A DNA stretch of 64,000 nt from Deltaproteobacteria bacterium IMCC39146 (lineage in GTDB: Bacteria > Desulfobacterota > Desulfuromonadia > Desulfuromonadales > BM103), in NCBI GenBank assembly GCA_030005635.1, contig JARUHP010000001.1, positions 186,001 through 250,000 on the forward strand, read 5' to 3'. The notes below the pieces were generated by a model. That model did no database searches. It was not told where the DNA came from and worked only from the letters and a program-made list of their open reading frames with translations. Below are positions 37,307 through 46,072 of this stretch, in pieces. The position numbers and the translations under genes are program-made. Every line of letters starts with the position of its first letter. Position 1 is the first letter of the stretch.

Positions 37307-39256
37307 TTAGTTAACTGCCAGCATGGCGACACGGTAACAGCGCAGGCAACGCTCGGCTTCCCTGACCGCCTGACTTTCAGGCATGGCCAGTTCGATCTCT
37401 TCGTAGTTCTGCGCACGTTCAGCACCATCAATCTTGGGTTGGTGCTCACGATGCAGACCGCCGATGATGCCGAGGTTCTCTTCCTTGTCGAACACGCCGA
37501 GGTTGTTGACGATGTCCTCCATGGCGTCCTCTTCGTCGAGGTAGACTTTGCCTTCCGTAAGGTAACGGTGCATGGTGCGTGCGGCACGATGACCGTGGCC
37601 GACTGCCAGGACAACGGTCATAGCTCCATATTCACAGTCACCACCGGCAAAGACGCCTTCGTTGTCAGTCATCATGGTACCGCCCTTGGTGACGATGCTG
37701 TTCCAGCGGGTCTGCTCTATGCCGTAATCACCATCCTCAAGGTAGCTGAGGTCAGGATCCTGACCGATCGCCGGGATAACCATATCGCAGGGAATCACAT
37801 ACTCGCTGCCGGCAACTTCCACCGGTCGGCGACGACCTGAATCATCAGGCTCGCCGAGTTCCATCTTAATCACCTCTACGCCAACCACAGTGTTGTCTTC
37901 GACAATCAAGCGGGTGGGGTTGCGCAGGAATTCGAACTGAACATTTTCTTCTTCAGCGTCATCGACCTCATAGGATTCTGCCGGCATCTCTTTGCGAGTA
38001 CGACGGTAAACCAGGATCGAATCTTCACAGCCTTCGCGCAGGGCAACGCGCACGCAGTCGATGGCTGTATTGCCACCGCCGACGACGATGACACGCTTGG
38101 GTGTGACCATTCCTTCGCCAAGAGCAACTTTACGCAGATAGTGGATACCACCTTCGGAGAAGCCGTTGTAGCCTTCATCTTCACCTTCGACACCCATCGG
38201 CTTAGACTTGAAAGCACCGGTGCCAAGGAAAACAGCATCGTATTGCTCTTTCAGCTCACGCAGCGAAACATCGCGGCCGAGCTTGACGCCATATTCAATT
38301 TCAACACCGAGGTCGGCGATAATATCGGCTTCACGCTGTAGCAGTGGGCGCGGCATACGATAATCAGGAATGCCGACTGCAACCGTACCGCCAGGCTCGT
38401 TGAGCATGTCAATAATCTTGACCTTGTGCCCTTCGAGCGCCAGGTAATAGGCGCAGGTCAAACCGGCAGGGCCGGCTCCGACAACCATGATCTTCTTGCC
38501 CGTTGGTGCTTTGGCTTTATGCGGTGGCTCTTGAACATGCAGCAGCTCATGGTCGGAGGCGACACGCTTGAGAACCATGATACTGACCGGCTCGTCAATT
38601 AAGGCACGGCGGCAGGCTGTTTCACACGGATGCGGACAGACGCGGCCACAGACAGCCGGGATCGGCATCCGATTGCGGATGGTCCCTAGTGCCTCATCGT
38701 GCCGATAATCCTTGATCTCCTCAATATAGGCCGGGATATCAATATGCGCCGGGCAGCGATCCATGCAGGGCGCCGTCAGCTTGTCGCGATAACTCTTGGC
38801 CTGCTTGCTCTTGCGCTCACCACGCAAAAAGGCCAGGTAGTCATCACGGAAATACTTCACCGTATCGAGAATCGGTCTGGCCGCTGTCATGCAGAGTGTG
38901 CATTTGCAGTTGTCGAGCAGGTCGCTCAACCCGGTCAAGGTGTCCAGATCGCTCTCTTCGCCGTGTCCGGCAAGAATTCGTGCCAAGGTATCCATCATGA
39001 CCCGCGTCCCACGTTTACCGGGGGTGCACTTCGCACAACAGTACTTCTCTTGAACGCGCTTCATATACTCAGCGGCCATGGTGACAATATCGACATCTTT
39101 GTCTAGGACGATAACGCCGTCCCAGCCCATGAAGGCGCCTACATTGCCTTCATCAAGATAGTTGCCCGGCAGCTTAAAGGCGGCTGCTTCGGGCTCACCA
39201 CCCTGCCGATTGTCAATCACCTTGCCGCCCCAGCTGGAAAAAACGACTTCAGCCAA
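37307..39256 (-). CDS. sfrB: SfrB-type NADPH oxidoreductase subunit (GltD-like, FAD/NADPH)
   Basis: 649 residues from the TTG at 39256, which follows GGGAGG by six bases. A frame extended to 39328 reads through a hairpin and was rejected. The N-terminus has a NuoF-like iron-sulfur region (YCCAKCTPGKRGTRV, NCKCTLC). A GltD-type module follows: cluster cysteines in CMDRCPAHIDIPAYI and CGRVCPHPCETACRR, FAD motif VVGAGPAGLTCAYYLA, and NADPH motif VVGGGNTAIDCVRVAL. The end has AERCLRCYR. It lies 24 bases upstream of sfrA. The leader contains a terminator-like hairpin and a GTATAC palindrome. Confidence 0.87.
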   Translation of the reverse strand: MAEVVFSSWGGKVIDNRQGGEPEAAAFKLPGNYLDEGNVGAFMGWDGVIVLDKDVDIVTMAAEYMKRVQEKYCCAKCTPGKRGTRVMMDTLARILAGHGEESDLDTLTGLSDLLDNCKCTLCMTAARPILDTVKYFRDDYLAFLRGERKSKQAKSYRDKLTAPCMDRCPAHIDIPAYIEEIKDYRHDEALGTIRNRMPIPAVCGRVCPHPCETACRRALIDEPVSIMVLKRVASDHELLHVQEPPHKAKAPTGKKIMVVGAGPAGLTCAYYLALEGHKVKIIDMLNEPGGTVAVGIPDYRMPRPLLQREADIIADLGVEIEYGVKLGRDVSLRELKEQYDAVFLGTGAFKSKPMGVEGEDEGYNGFSEGGIHYLRKVALGEGMVTPKRVIVVGGGNTAIDCVRVALREGCEDSILVYRRTRKEMPAESYEVDDAEEENVQFEFLRNPTRLIVEDNTVVGVEVIKMELGEPDDSGRRRPVEVAGSEYVIPCDMVIPAIGQDPDLSYLEDGDYGIEQTRWNSIVTKGGTMMTDNEGVFAGGDCEYGAMTVVLAVGHGHRAARTMHRYLTEGKVYLDEEDAMEDIVNNLGVFDKEENLGIIGGLHREHQPKIDGAERAQNYEEIELAMPESQAVREAERCLRCYRVAMLAVN

Positions 39257-39303
39257 GTTGAACCTCCCATTTCGGTCAGTTTTTCGGCGCACAAAAAGAC
39301 AGC

Positions 39304-39326
39304 AAAAAAGCGCCTCGGCGCTTTTC
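39304..39326 (-). terminator. Terminator-like hairpin in the sfrB leader, possible attenuator
   Basis: On the minus strand: AAAAGCGCC-GA-GGCGCTTTTTT, a stem of about nine pairs followed by six T. It lies between the candidate operator (39365-39377) and the sfrB ribosome-binding site, with no gene just upstream that it could terminate. Confidence 0.6.
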
Positions 39327-39364
39327 AAGTCGTAGTGTGTGCTCTATTTTCATTAACTCATTTT

Positions 39365-39377
39365 GTATACAGTATGC
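39365..39377. promoter_or_regulatory. GTATAC-A-GTATGC motif upstream of sfrB
   Basis: One mismatch from the 13-bp palindrome found in the GntR/FCD promoter and upstream of the ATP synthase operon. It lies 109 bases before the sfrB start, plausibly within the promoter. No unambiguous -10/-35 pair could be chosen. Confidence 0.5.
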
Positions 39378-39466
39378 AGGTAAATACCATAAAGATGCGT
39401 GGAAAATCAAGGGAAAATTAAGCTGTGATAACACCCTTTAATGGGCTTTTGGCGGGGCTTAGGCAA

Positions 39467-39513
39467 GTCTTTCACCAAGGTGGCATCGCGGAGGGCAAAG
39501 ACCGTTTTTTTTT
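39467..39513 (+). ncRNA. Possible small-RNA 3' end or terminator structure
   Basis: Arms GTCTTT (39467-39472) and AAAGAC (39497-39502) enclose an inner hairpin CACC-AA-GGTG. The structure is followed by CG and nine T. No coding gene on the plus strand ends here; the preceding plus-strand gene ends far upstream, and sfrB and the lipoprotein gene are both minus strand. Promoter and 5' end not identified. Confidence 0.3.
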
Positions 39514-39593
39514 AATCAAAGAGAATGGGCCGGCAATGGCAATCTGGCTCTGCTTTTGACGGCTATCTGACGAGCTCTTATCGACTCGACCTT

Positions 39594-40004
39594 TTATGGA
39601 AAGGCGGGAAAGGAGGTGACGATCCGGAAACCTTTTTGTGCTGAGCCTTCACCGGTAAAATAAACCCAGTCCTGATCGAAGTTAAAAGTTTTCACAGAGA
39701 CCGAGGGCAACAGGTAGTAATCCATTTCGATCGATGTTTCAAAACGCCTGCCTTCTGCTGTTTCCTGCATGTCCAGAAGCCTGACATCGGTGATATGGAT
39801 ATCTTTGAGCTTGTTGAAGGTGGCGAGGAAGTCCTTGCGATTCTCAGGAAGCATAAAATCTGCGGCAACCTTGTACTGTTTCCAGCGTAGGGCATTCATG
39901 AAATCATTACGGCTCATTTCAGCAACCTTGTTGACCGACCCGTCAAGATGACTACTGCACGCTAACAGGGAGAAAAGGATGGCAGCTGAGCACAAAACCT
40001 TCAT
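39594..40004 (-). CDS. Hypothetical lipoprotein
   Basis: 136 residues from the ATG at 40004 (an upstream in-frame ATG at 40052 adds residues before the signal peptide). Signal sequence KVLCSAAILFSLLAC with lipobox LLAC, then a small soluble domain. The first part of that domain (SRNDFMNALRWKQYKVAADFMLPENR) resembles the helix-rich start of NTF2-like proteins, followed by beta strands. This likeness is only by pattern. Divergent from the glutaredoxin gene. Confidence 0.75.
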   Translation of the reverse strand: MKVLCSAAILFSLLACSSHLDGSVNKVAEMSRNDFMNALRWKQYKVAADFMLPENRKDFLATFNKLKDIHITDVRLLDMQETAEGRRFETSIEMDYYLLPSVSVKTFNFDQDWVYFTGEGSAQKGFRIVTSFPAFP

Positions 40005-40108
40005 AAAGTTCAAAATCACCGAAATTTCCTTTCTGCAACTTGCATCTTGCACTGACTCAGGTAGTCTTGATTTCTGAAAACAAACAGAATTCTCGGGAAG
40101 CCGTGTCC

Positions 40109-40390
40109 ATGAGCATCAAGATAGAAATCTATACCAAGCTTTATTGTGCCTACTGTGAGCGCGCCAAAGAGCTGTTACACATCAAGGGCGTCAGCTTTGT
40201 CGAGTATGATATCACTGATGACCGACTCAAGGCAGCAGAAATGCAGCAGCGTGCTCAAAGCCAGAAGGTGCCGGGCATTTTTATCAATGATACTCCGATA
40301 GGTGGCTGCCTGGAACTCTTTGATCTCAACGAAAAAGGTGATCTGGACGCCCTGCTTGGCTTTTCTTTCTCATCAAACAAATCCTTTTAG
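40109..40390 (+). CDS. Glutaredoxin
   Basis: 93 residues from the ATG at 40109 (a frame starting at 40040 includes unconserved residues). The active site is CAYC in YTKLYCAYCERAKELL, an alanine in place of the proline of the classic CPYC. The TVP-like cis-proline region is QKVPGIFINDTPIGGCLEL. Thiol-disulfide exchange with glutathione, or with another low-molecular-weight thiol in this lineage, is expected. Transcribed alone. Confidence 0.9.
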   Translation: MSIKIEIYTKLYCAYCERAKELLHIKGVSFVEYDITDDRLKAAEMQQRAQSQKVPGIFINDTPIGGCLELFDLNEKGDLDALLGFSFSSNKSF

Positions 40391-40457
40391 TTTCTCAGCG
40401 TATCCTCCTCGCAGATCTCTACGAAAAAGAACACCACTTGTTTTATTTACATGACTG

Positions 40458-41039
40458 TTAAAACTCCACGGTACTGAGAACAGCGGTTTCCTCGATAAAC
40501 TGGCGCAGAATTGCTGCAGTCAGACCCCAGATAGTGTGCTCTTCGAACTTATAGAAGTCGACCGGATGCGTTCGGCCGAGGTGTTGCCAGTTTTCGATAC
40601 GATGAATCGAGGGGTCTCGAAAGTGGTCAAGCGGAGCTTCGAAGGTGTTGGCAATTTCAAATGGATCGTGCTGCAGGTTATCAGGGAGTGGGATGGTGCC
40701 AACAAAGGGCACCACGTGATAGCCGTGTACCGAACAGAAATCATCCAGGCGGCCCAGCACTTCGACCTGGGCGCGGGCGATCCCCAGCTCTTCTTCGGTT
40801 TCTCGCAGGGCCGTGGCACTTAAATCCTTATCACCGTGATCATAACCGCCACCGGGAAAAGAAATCTCCCCGGCGTGGTGTTCAAGATGTGTCGTGCGCT
40901 CGGTGAAAAGCAGGTAATCCCGACCATTGCGCTGGTAGAGAGGAATCAGCACAGCGGCCGGCCGCAAGGAGGCGACCGGAATGATTTGTTTGGGAAACGC
41001 CTGTAGATGGCTGGCCAGGCGACTGCGGTCAAGCATCAT
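40458..41039 (-). CDS. NUDIX hydrolase, CoA pyrophosphatase type
   Basis: 193 residues. The Nudix box region is [25 protein letters not shown]. It is preceded by the NuCoA-type motif [22 protein letters not shown], which points to the CoA diphosphatase (NudL) subgroup. The first glutamate of the generic Nudix pattern is replaced by lysine, while the REUxEE catalytic part is intact. It overlaps the rpe stop by four bases (ATGA), so it is the last gene of the rpe transcript. Confidence 0.9.
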   Translation of the reverse strand: MMLDRSRLASHLQAFPKQIIPVASLRPAAVLIPLYQRNGRDYLLFTERTTHLEHHAGEISFPGGGYDHGDKDLSATALRETEEELGIARAQVEVLGRLDDFCSVHGYHVVPFVGTIPLPDNLQHDPFEIANTFEAPLDHFRDPSIHRIENWQHLGRTHPVDFYKFEEHTIWGLTAAILRQFIEETAVLSTVEF

Positions 41040-41707
41040 GCGGTTGTGTTGGCAGCGTTTTCACGTAAGGCGGTAATGGTCGCGGCGTAATCCTCGGTGT
41101 TGAAAACGGCGCTCCCGGCGACCAGGACGTCTGCTCCCGCGGCCACCACTTCACGAATATTGTCGATCTTGACGCCGCCGTCGACTTCCAACTCAGTTGA
41201 GAGGCCGCGTTCCGTGATGCGTTGACGCAGGGCGCGGATCTTGTCGAGAGCAGACGGGATGAAAGACTGGCCGCCGAAACCGGGGTTGACCGACATGATA
41301 AGAACCAGGTCAAGCTCGTCGAGAATAATATCGAGAGTTTCCACCGGTGTGGCCGGATTGAGTGAGACACCAGCTTTCTTGCCGAGGCTCTTGATCAACT
41401 GTACAGTGCGATGCAGGTGCGGTACCGCTTCCTGGTGGACGGTGATGATATCGGCACCGGCCTTGGCAAAGTCGGGGATATAGAGATCCGGGTTCTCAAT
41501 CATCAGGTGCACATCGAGAGGTTTGTCAGTCACTTTACGCAAGGCATCAACCACCAGCGGACCGATGGTGATGTTGGGGACGAAATGACCGTCCATGACA
41601 TCGATGTGAATGTAGTCGGCGCCGGCGCGGTCTACAGCCTGAATATCCTCACCGAGACGGGAAAAATCAGCGGAAAGGATCGATGGGGATATTTTGATCA
41701 TTTGCAA
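41036..41707 (-). CDS. rpe: Ribulose-phosphate 3-epimerase
   Basis: 223 residues. TIM-barrel enzyme interconverting ribulose-5-phosphate and xylulose-5-phosphate. Typical segments are [16 protein letters not shown] at the start, [43 protein letters not shown] and [12 protein letters not shown], with VAGSAVF near the end. Metal-binding His and Asp lie in these motifs. It is coupled to the Nudix gene downstream. Between it and rsmB are 283 bases of repetitive, non-coding sequence. Confidence 0.96.
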   Translation of the reverse strand: MQMIKISPSILSADFSRLGEDIQAVDRAGADYIHIDVMDGHFVPNITIGPLVVDALRKVTDKPLDVHLMIENPDLYIPDFAKAGADIITVHQEAVPHLHRTVQLIKSLGKKAGVSLNPATPVETLDIILDELDLVLIMSVNPGFGGQSFIPSALDKIRALRQRITERGLSTELEVDGGVKIDNIREVVAAGADVLVAGSAVFNTEDYAATITALRENAANTTA

Positions 41708-41734
41708 CTCCGGTCAAAAGTGAACCCGCTATGA

Positions 41735-41949
41735 CCACGAAGATCACGAAGGGCACGAAGAAAAGATAAAGAATAAAACCTTTATAACCTATTTGAAAAG
41801 GCATTGACCAGAGGTCTGGAAAAGTAACGGGTTTATAACCTTGAAGAAAGGCAAAAACATTTCGAATCATTTTTAATGCAAAAACCCGGAGTCGCAGAGA
41901 AAAATCACGAATTTGTGCTCTTATCCTCTGCGTTGTTTGCGTCTCTGCG
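41735..41949. repeat. Intergenic periodic phrases between rpe and rsmB
   Basis: Three units of CACGAAG with a nine-base period stand at 41735-41760. Further on, CGCAGAG (41893-41899) and CTCTGCG (41926-41932) form a small inverted repeat, and CTCTGCG recurs at about 41943-41949. The minus-strand frame crossing this region encodes a low-complexity FVPFVIFVVI string and is judged not to be a gene. Confidence 0.6.
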
Positions 41950-41990
41950 TTAAATTATTTTTTCAGGTTATAGCTTCGAAAATCAATGGA

Positions 41991-43361
41991 TTAGCCTTTT
42001 ACGAATCTGGCCGCGAAAAAGGCGTCCATCCCGTCATGACGGTGCGGCAAGGTGCGTACGCAACCCTTGTCGGTGGTTAGCTCCTGCCATTCTGTCGGTA
42101 AGAGAGTGCGAAAATCTTCTTGTTTAAAGCCCGGATGAGTCGCGAGAAAGTTATGTACGATGGCGTCGGTTTCGGCGGCGGTGAAGGTACAGACCGAGTA
42201 GAGCAGATGCCCGCTAGGGCGCAGCAGGGGTGCCACCTGCTTGAGAATGGTGCGTTGCAGTTCGACCAGTTCCTTGATGTCGGCCGGTCGCCGACTCCAG
42301 CGGCTCTCGGGGTTGCGACGCAGCACGCCAAGGCCGCTGCACGGAGCATCAACGAGGATTCGGTCAAAACTCTCCGGCTCAAGAAACTCAGGTTGTTCTG
42401 TAAGGTCCCAACAGCGGGCTTCTATGTTTTCAGCACCGATGCGTTTCGCGCCCTGGGTGATCAGTTCGACACGCTGCTGGTATTTTTCAAGGGCTATAAT
42501 CTGTGCTTGATTTTCAGTCAGGGCAGCAAGATGGGTGGTTTTGCCGCCGGGGGCGGCACAGCTGTCGAGGATTCTGTCTCCCGGTTGAGGGTCGAGCAGG
42601 TGAGCCATCAACATGCTCGCCTCATCCTGAACCTGGTACCAGCCGTCACTGTCTCCTGGTAAAGGCTGCGCGGCGCGTTTCTCAACAATGATGCCTTCGG
42701 TCGCGTAGCGGCAGGGTCTTGCCATGTGGCCGGCTGCCGCCAGCGCGGTCAGCAAGGTCTCGCGATCGGTCTTCAGAGTGTTGGTTCGCAGGCTTAGCGG
42801 CGCAGCTTTGGTAAAGGCTTCCGCCAGAGCCAGGGAGTCAACATTGGGGAATTGACGCAGTAACTCTTTCGCCAGCCAGGACGGTAGGCTGCAGTTATGT
42901 TGCAAGTACGCCTTCAGATTCTCCGCTGTCGGCCATGCGATCGTGGTTTGTTCACGCACCAGAGTACGCAGGGTGCCGTTGACCAGCCCAGCAACCCGTC
43001 CCATACCGACCTGGTGGGCCAATTCAACAGTAGCATGCACTGCTGCATGCGGCGGGATACGGTCCAGTTCGAGCAACTGGTAGGCGCCGATACGCAACAG
43101 GAGCAGAGCGTTGGTCTCGAGGCGCTCCAGAGGTTGTCGGGAGAAGTGTTGCAGAGCAAAATCGACCCGGCCGCGCAGGCGCAGGAGGCCATAGACCAGC
43201 TCGGTCAACAAGCCACGTTCGCGAGGGTCTATGGTTGGATGGCGCACAAGATAGCCATCCAGAAGGCGGTCGGCGTAGCCGCCCTCTTCCACACGTTGCA
43301 GGATCTCGTAGGCTCCGTAACGGGCGTCCAAGGGGTTTGGTTGTGCATTGTGACCAGTCAT
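41991..43361 (-). CDS. rsmB: 16S rRNA (cytosine-967-C5) methyltransferase RsmB
   Basis: 456 residues. The N-terminal NusB-like RNA-binding domain (about 1-140) includes LLTELVYGLLRLRGRVDFAL. The SAM-dependent domain shows ILDSCAAPGGKTTHLAAL, DRILVDAPCSGLGVLRRNPE with the catalytic PCS cysteine, and HLLYSVCTFTAAE with the second cysteine. It starts 27 bases downstream of a minus-strand terminator that ends the htpX transcript, so it may have a very short leader or depend on readthrough. Confidence 0.95.
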   Translation of the reverse strand: MTGHNAQPNPLDARYGAYEILQRVEEGGYADRLLDGYLVRHPTIDPRERGLLTELVYGLLRLRGRVDFALQHFSRQPLERLETNALLLLRIGAYQLLELDRIPPHAAVHATVELAHQVGMGRVAGLVNGTLRTLVREQTTIAWPTAENLKAYLQHNCSLPSWLAKELLRQFPNVDSLALAEAFTKAAPLSLRTNTLKTDRETLLTALAAAGHMARPCRYATEGIIVEKRAAQPLPGDSDGWYQVQDEASMLMAHLLDPQPGDRILDSCAAPGGKTTHLAALTENQAQIIALEKYQQRVELITQGAKRIGAENIEARCWDLTEQPEFLEPESFDRILVDAPCSGLGVLRRNPESRWSRRPADIKELVELQRTILKQVAPLLRPSGHLLYSVCTFTAAETDAIVHNFLATHPGFKQEDFRTLLPTEWQELTTDKGCVRTLPHRHDGMDAFFAARFVKG

Positions 43362-43387
43362 GTGGGCTTCTTTGTCGAGGGAACAGT

Positions 43388-43412
43388 AAAAAAGGGGACG
43401 TAAAACGTCCCC
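43388..43412 (-). terminator. Rho-independent terminator between htpX and rsmB
   Basis: On the minus strand: GGGGACG-TTTTA-CGTCCCC followed by TTTTTT. Perfect 7-bp GC-rich stem, 18 bases after the htpX stop and only 27 bases before the rsmB start. Confidence 0.9.
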
Positions 43413-43429
43413 TTCACTAGGCGTAAACT

Positions 43430-44266
43430 TTATTGAGCCATCTCTTCAAGACGACGAATCCGTTCGGCCATCGGCGGGTGTGTGGTGAAGAGTGCTTTAA
43501 CACCGCCACCACCGTGCAACGGATTGACGATGAACATGTGGGCTGTCGCCTCATTAACCCGTGGCATCGGTGCACTCTCGTTGGCGTTCTCGAGTTTGCG
43601 CAGGGCGTTGGCCAAAGAAAGCGGGTTGCCGCAGAGCTGGGCACCGCCCTTGTCAGCTTCAAATTCACGGGAGCGGGAGATCGCCATCTGGATCAGCATG
43701 GCAGCCATCGGCGCGATAATGGCCAGAGCGATCAGGGCGAGGGGATTGCTGTCTTCCTCGTCGCGACCAAAACCGCCGAAAATAGCTGCCCACTGGGCCA
43801 TGTGCGCCAGGTAGGTGATGGCACCGGCGATGGTCGCGGCGATCGAACCGATCAGGATGTCACGGTGCATGACATGGCTCATCTCGTGGGCCATGACCCC
43901 TTTCAACTCGTCGCGGGACAGGACCTGCGTGATCCCCTCCGTCGCAGCAACCACTGCGTGCTCGGGGTTGCGACCGGTGGCAAAAGCGTTGGGGGTCTCT
44001 TGTGGCAGGGTGTAGACCTTGGGCATCGGCAGCTGGTTGGTCTGGCAGATCTCAGCGACAACATCAAAAAGCGGACCACTGGTCACCTGATTCCCTTTAT
44101 ACATCTTAATAACGATCTTATCGGAAAACCAGTAAGAGCCCATGTTCATGACGCCGGCCAGAATCAGGGCGATGAGGGCGCCGGTTTGGCCGCCGATCAT
44201 TCCGCCGATAAAAACCAGGCCGAGGGTTAAAACAGTGAGCAGGACAACGCTACGTATGGTGTTCAT
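43430..44266 (-). CDS. htpX: Zinc metalloprotease HtpX
   Basis: 278 residues. Membrane-bound M48 protease involved in membrane protein quality control. Two N-terminal helices are at about residues 7-25 and 30-48. The zinc site is HEMSH (HExxH) in [15 protein letters not shown] with the third ligand expected in [13 protein letters not shown]. Two further hydrophobic segments lie between these. It ends with [17 protein letters not shown], a typical HtpX tail. Downstream of fmt by 112 bases on the same strand. Confidence 0.94.
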   Translation of the reverse strand: MNTIRSVVLLTVLTLGLVFIGGMIGGQTGALIALILAGVMNMGSYWFSDKIVIKMYKGNQVTSGPLFDVVAEICQTNQLPMPKVYTLPQETPNAFATGRNPEHAVVAATEGITQVLSRDELKGVMAHEMSHVMHRDILIGSIAATIAGAITYLAHMAQWAAIFGGFGRDEEDSNPLALIALAIIAPMAAMLIQMAISRSREFEADKGGAQLCGNPLSLANALRKLENANESAPMPRVNEATAHMFIVNPLHGGGGVKALFTTHPPMAERIRRLEEMAQ

Positions 44267-44378
44267 TGCGCAAAAGCCTTTTGGTCAAAATAGTTGATGG
44301 ATGTTCCGAACGCAACAGAGAGTAATAATGTAGCTACGAATCACCGGATTTCAAGTCTTACAGACGATCGGTCCTCTC

Positions 44379-45320
44379 TTATTCCATCAGCGCGCCGGCT
44401 TCCAATGGGCAGCCACGCAGAAAATCCGCAGCCGCTAGGCGTTTACGTCCGGCCAACTGCAGCTGTTGAATGTGCAGTGAGCCACTGCCGCAGGCGACAC
44501 AGACGCCATCCTTGTCCGCTTTGATAACACTACCTGGCTTGTCTCCTTCTGTTGACTCCGGGCGGGTTTCGGCCAACTTAAGGAGTTCACCATTGATGGT
44601 GGTGTAGGCTCCTGGCCAGGGATCAAGGCCGCGCACATGGTTGTGAATTTCCACGGCAGAGCGGCTCCAGTCGATGCGGCCGTCTTCTTTTTTCATCATC
44701 GAGGCGTAAGTGCTCTGCTCGTCATCCTGTACTTCTCGCTGCAAGGTGCCGGCACAGAGTTGTCGCAAGGTTTCTTCCATCGTCTCCCGGCCAAGGCTGG
44801 CCAGGCGGTCATGCAGTTCGCCAGCGGTTTCCTCTGGTCCGATCGATAGGGTCTTTTTTACCAGCATGTCACCAGTGTCGAGACCGACATCCATGTACAT
44901 GGTCGTAATTCCGGTTTCCGTTTCGCCGTCAATGATCGCTTTGTTGATCGGGGCTGCGCCACGGTACTTTGGCAACAGTGAGGCGTGGACGTTGATGCAG
45001 CCCTGGGCGGGAATCTCGAGTACGCTCTTCGGCAGGATCTGGCCGTAAGCAACCACCACAATCAGGTCAGGGGCGAGGGCTTCGAGCTCGGCGACAGCTT
45101 CCGGCTGTCGCAGCTTGAGCGGCTGGTAAACGGGGATGTTGTATTCTTGCGCCAGTTCCTTGACCGGTGGCGGCGCCAACTTCTTGCCGCGTCCTTTCGG
45201 CCGGTCGGGCTGGGTGTAGACGCCGACAATTTTGCAGCCTGCATCAATTAAGCCCTGCAGGGTCTGCAGGGCAAAATCGGGGGTTCCCATAAAAACGGTT
45301 CGTAACTCTTGTGGCTGCAT
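44379..45320 (-). CDS. fmt: Methionyl-tRNA formyltransferase
   Basis: 313 residues. Formylates initiator Met-tRNA with 10-formyltetrahydrofolate. The N-terminal domain has VFMGTPDFALQTLQGL, PDRPKGRGKKLAPPPVKELA, and the catalytic stretch NVHASLLPKYRGAAPINKAI followed by GETETGITTMYMD. The C-terminal tRNA-binding domain contains VRGLDPWPGAYT. It starts immediately after the def stop with no gap, the usual def-fmt arrangement. Confidence 0.97.
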   Translation of the reverse strand: MQPQELRTVFMGTPDFALQTLQGLIDAGCKIVGVYTQPDRPKGRGKKLAPPPVKELAQEYNIPVYQPLKLRQPEAVAELEALAPDLIVVVAYGQILPKSVLEIPAQGCINVHASLLPKYRGAAPINKAIIDGETETGITTMYMDVGLDTGDMLVKKTLSIGPEETAGELHDRLASLGRETMEETLRQLCAGTLQREVQDDEQSTYASMMKKEDGRIDWSRSAVEIHNHVRGLDPWPGAYTTINGELLKLAETRPESTEGDKPGSVIKADKDGVCVACGSGSLHIQQLQLAGRKRLAAADFLRGCPLEAGALME

Positions 45321-45839
45321 TTACATCTGCTCCGTTAAATGTTCCTGAATTTTTTTCCACTTCTTGCGAAAAATACTGCGCTTGAGCGGCGAGAGGTGGT
45401 CGACAAAGAGGATGCCGTCGAGATGATCAATTTCGTGCTGGCAGGCGACTGAAGTCAGGCCTTGTGCCTCGATAACGTGGGTCTTTTCATCCAGATCTTG
45501 AAAGCGCACCTTAACCGTGGCGCTACGGCTGACCTTGGCATAGTACTCCGGTACCGACAGGCAGCCTTCTTCTTCAAAGCATTCACCTTCCTGATCGATC
45601 ACTTCCGGATTGACCATAACCAACAGCTGCGCATCTTCGTCCCGCGCGGAGCAGTCGATCACGGTCAAGCGTTTGCTGATACCGACCTGTGGTGCGGCAA
45701 GGCCAACGCCCGGAGCGGCATACATGGTCTCTGCCATGTCGTGGGCCAGCTGATGCAGCGAATCGTCGAACTCAGTCACCTGCGCGGCAACTTTTTTGAG
45801 GACCGGATCGGGGTAATGTCTAATTCTAAGTAAAGCCAT
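45321..45839 (-). CDS. def: Peptide deformylase
   Basis: 172 residues. Removes the formyl group from nascent proteins. All three family motifs are present: GVGLAAPQVG (motif I), EGCLSVPEY (motif II, metal-binding Cys) and CQHEIDHLDG (motif III, HExxH). First gene of the def-fmt-htpX group. Divergent from radC across about 230 bases, which should contain both promoters. Confidence 0.97.
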   Translation of the reverse strand: MALLRIRHYPDPVLKKVAAQVTEFDDSLHQLAHDMAETMYAAPGVGLAAPQVGISKRLTVIDCSARDEDAQLLVMVNPEVIDQEGECFEEEGCLSVPEYYAKVSRSATVKVRFQDLDEKTHVIEAQGLTSVACQHEIDHLDGILFVDHLSPLKRSIFRKKWKKIQEHLTEQM

Positions 45840-46072
45840 AACTGTTCCTTAAAGATTAAGAGCCTGCCGATCAGTATCGCCAAGCTTTGATGTTCATTAT
45901 ACCTCAATGATAGATGTGGTTTTCGTTGCAAGTCAACCATGCTTTCTCTGACAAAGAGATCTCCCGCACTTTCTGAAAAAATTTGCCTTGCATAATGAGA
46001 GAATTTTATGGTATTTCCGCAGTTCTGATTTTATTTTATTGATTTTATTTTGTGGTGAAAATGGAGGGGGCG

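Noticed and set aside
39257-39328. N-terminal extension of sfrB
   Set aside because: It reads through a terminator-like hairpin. The TTG at 39256 has a better ribosome-binding site and fits the conserved N-terminus.
41735-41760. Short CRISPR-like repeats
   Set aside because: The repeat unit is only seven to nine bases with no spacers of constant length, and no cas gene is present.
41667-41870. 67-residue minus-strand ORF overlapping the rpe start
   Set aside because: It is translated largely from the CACGAAG periodic phrase, giving a low-complexity FVPFVIFVVI run, and lacks a good ribosome-binding site.
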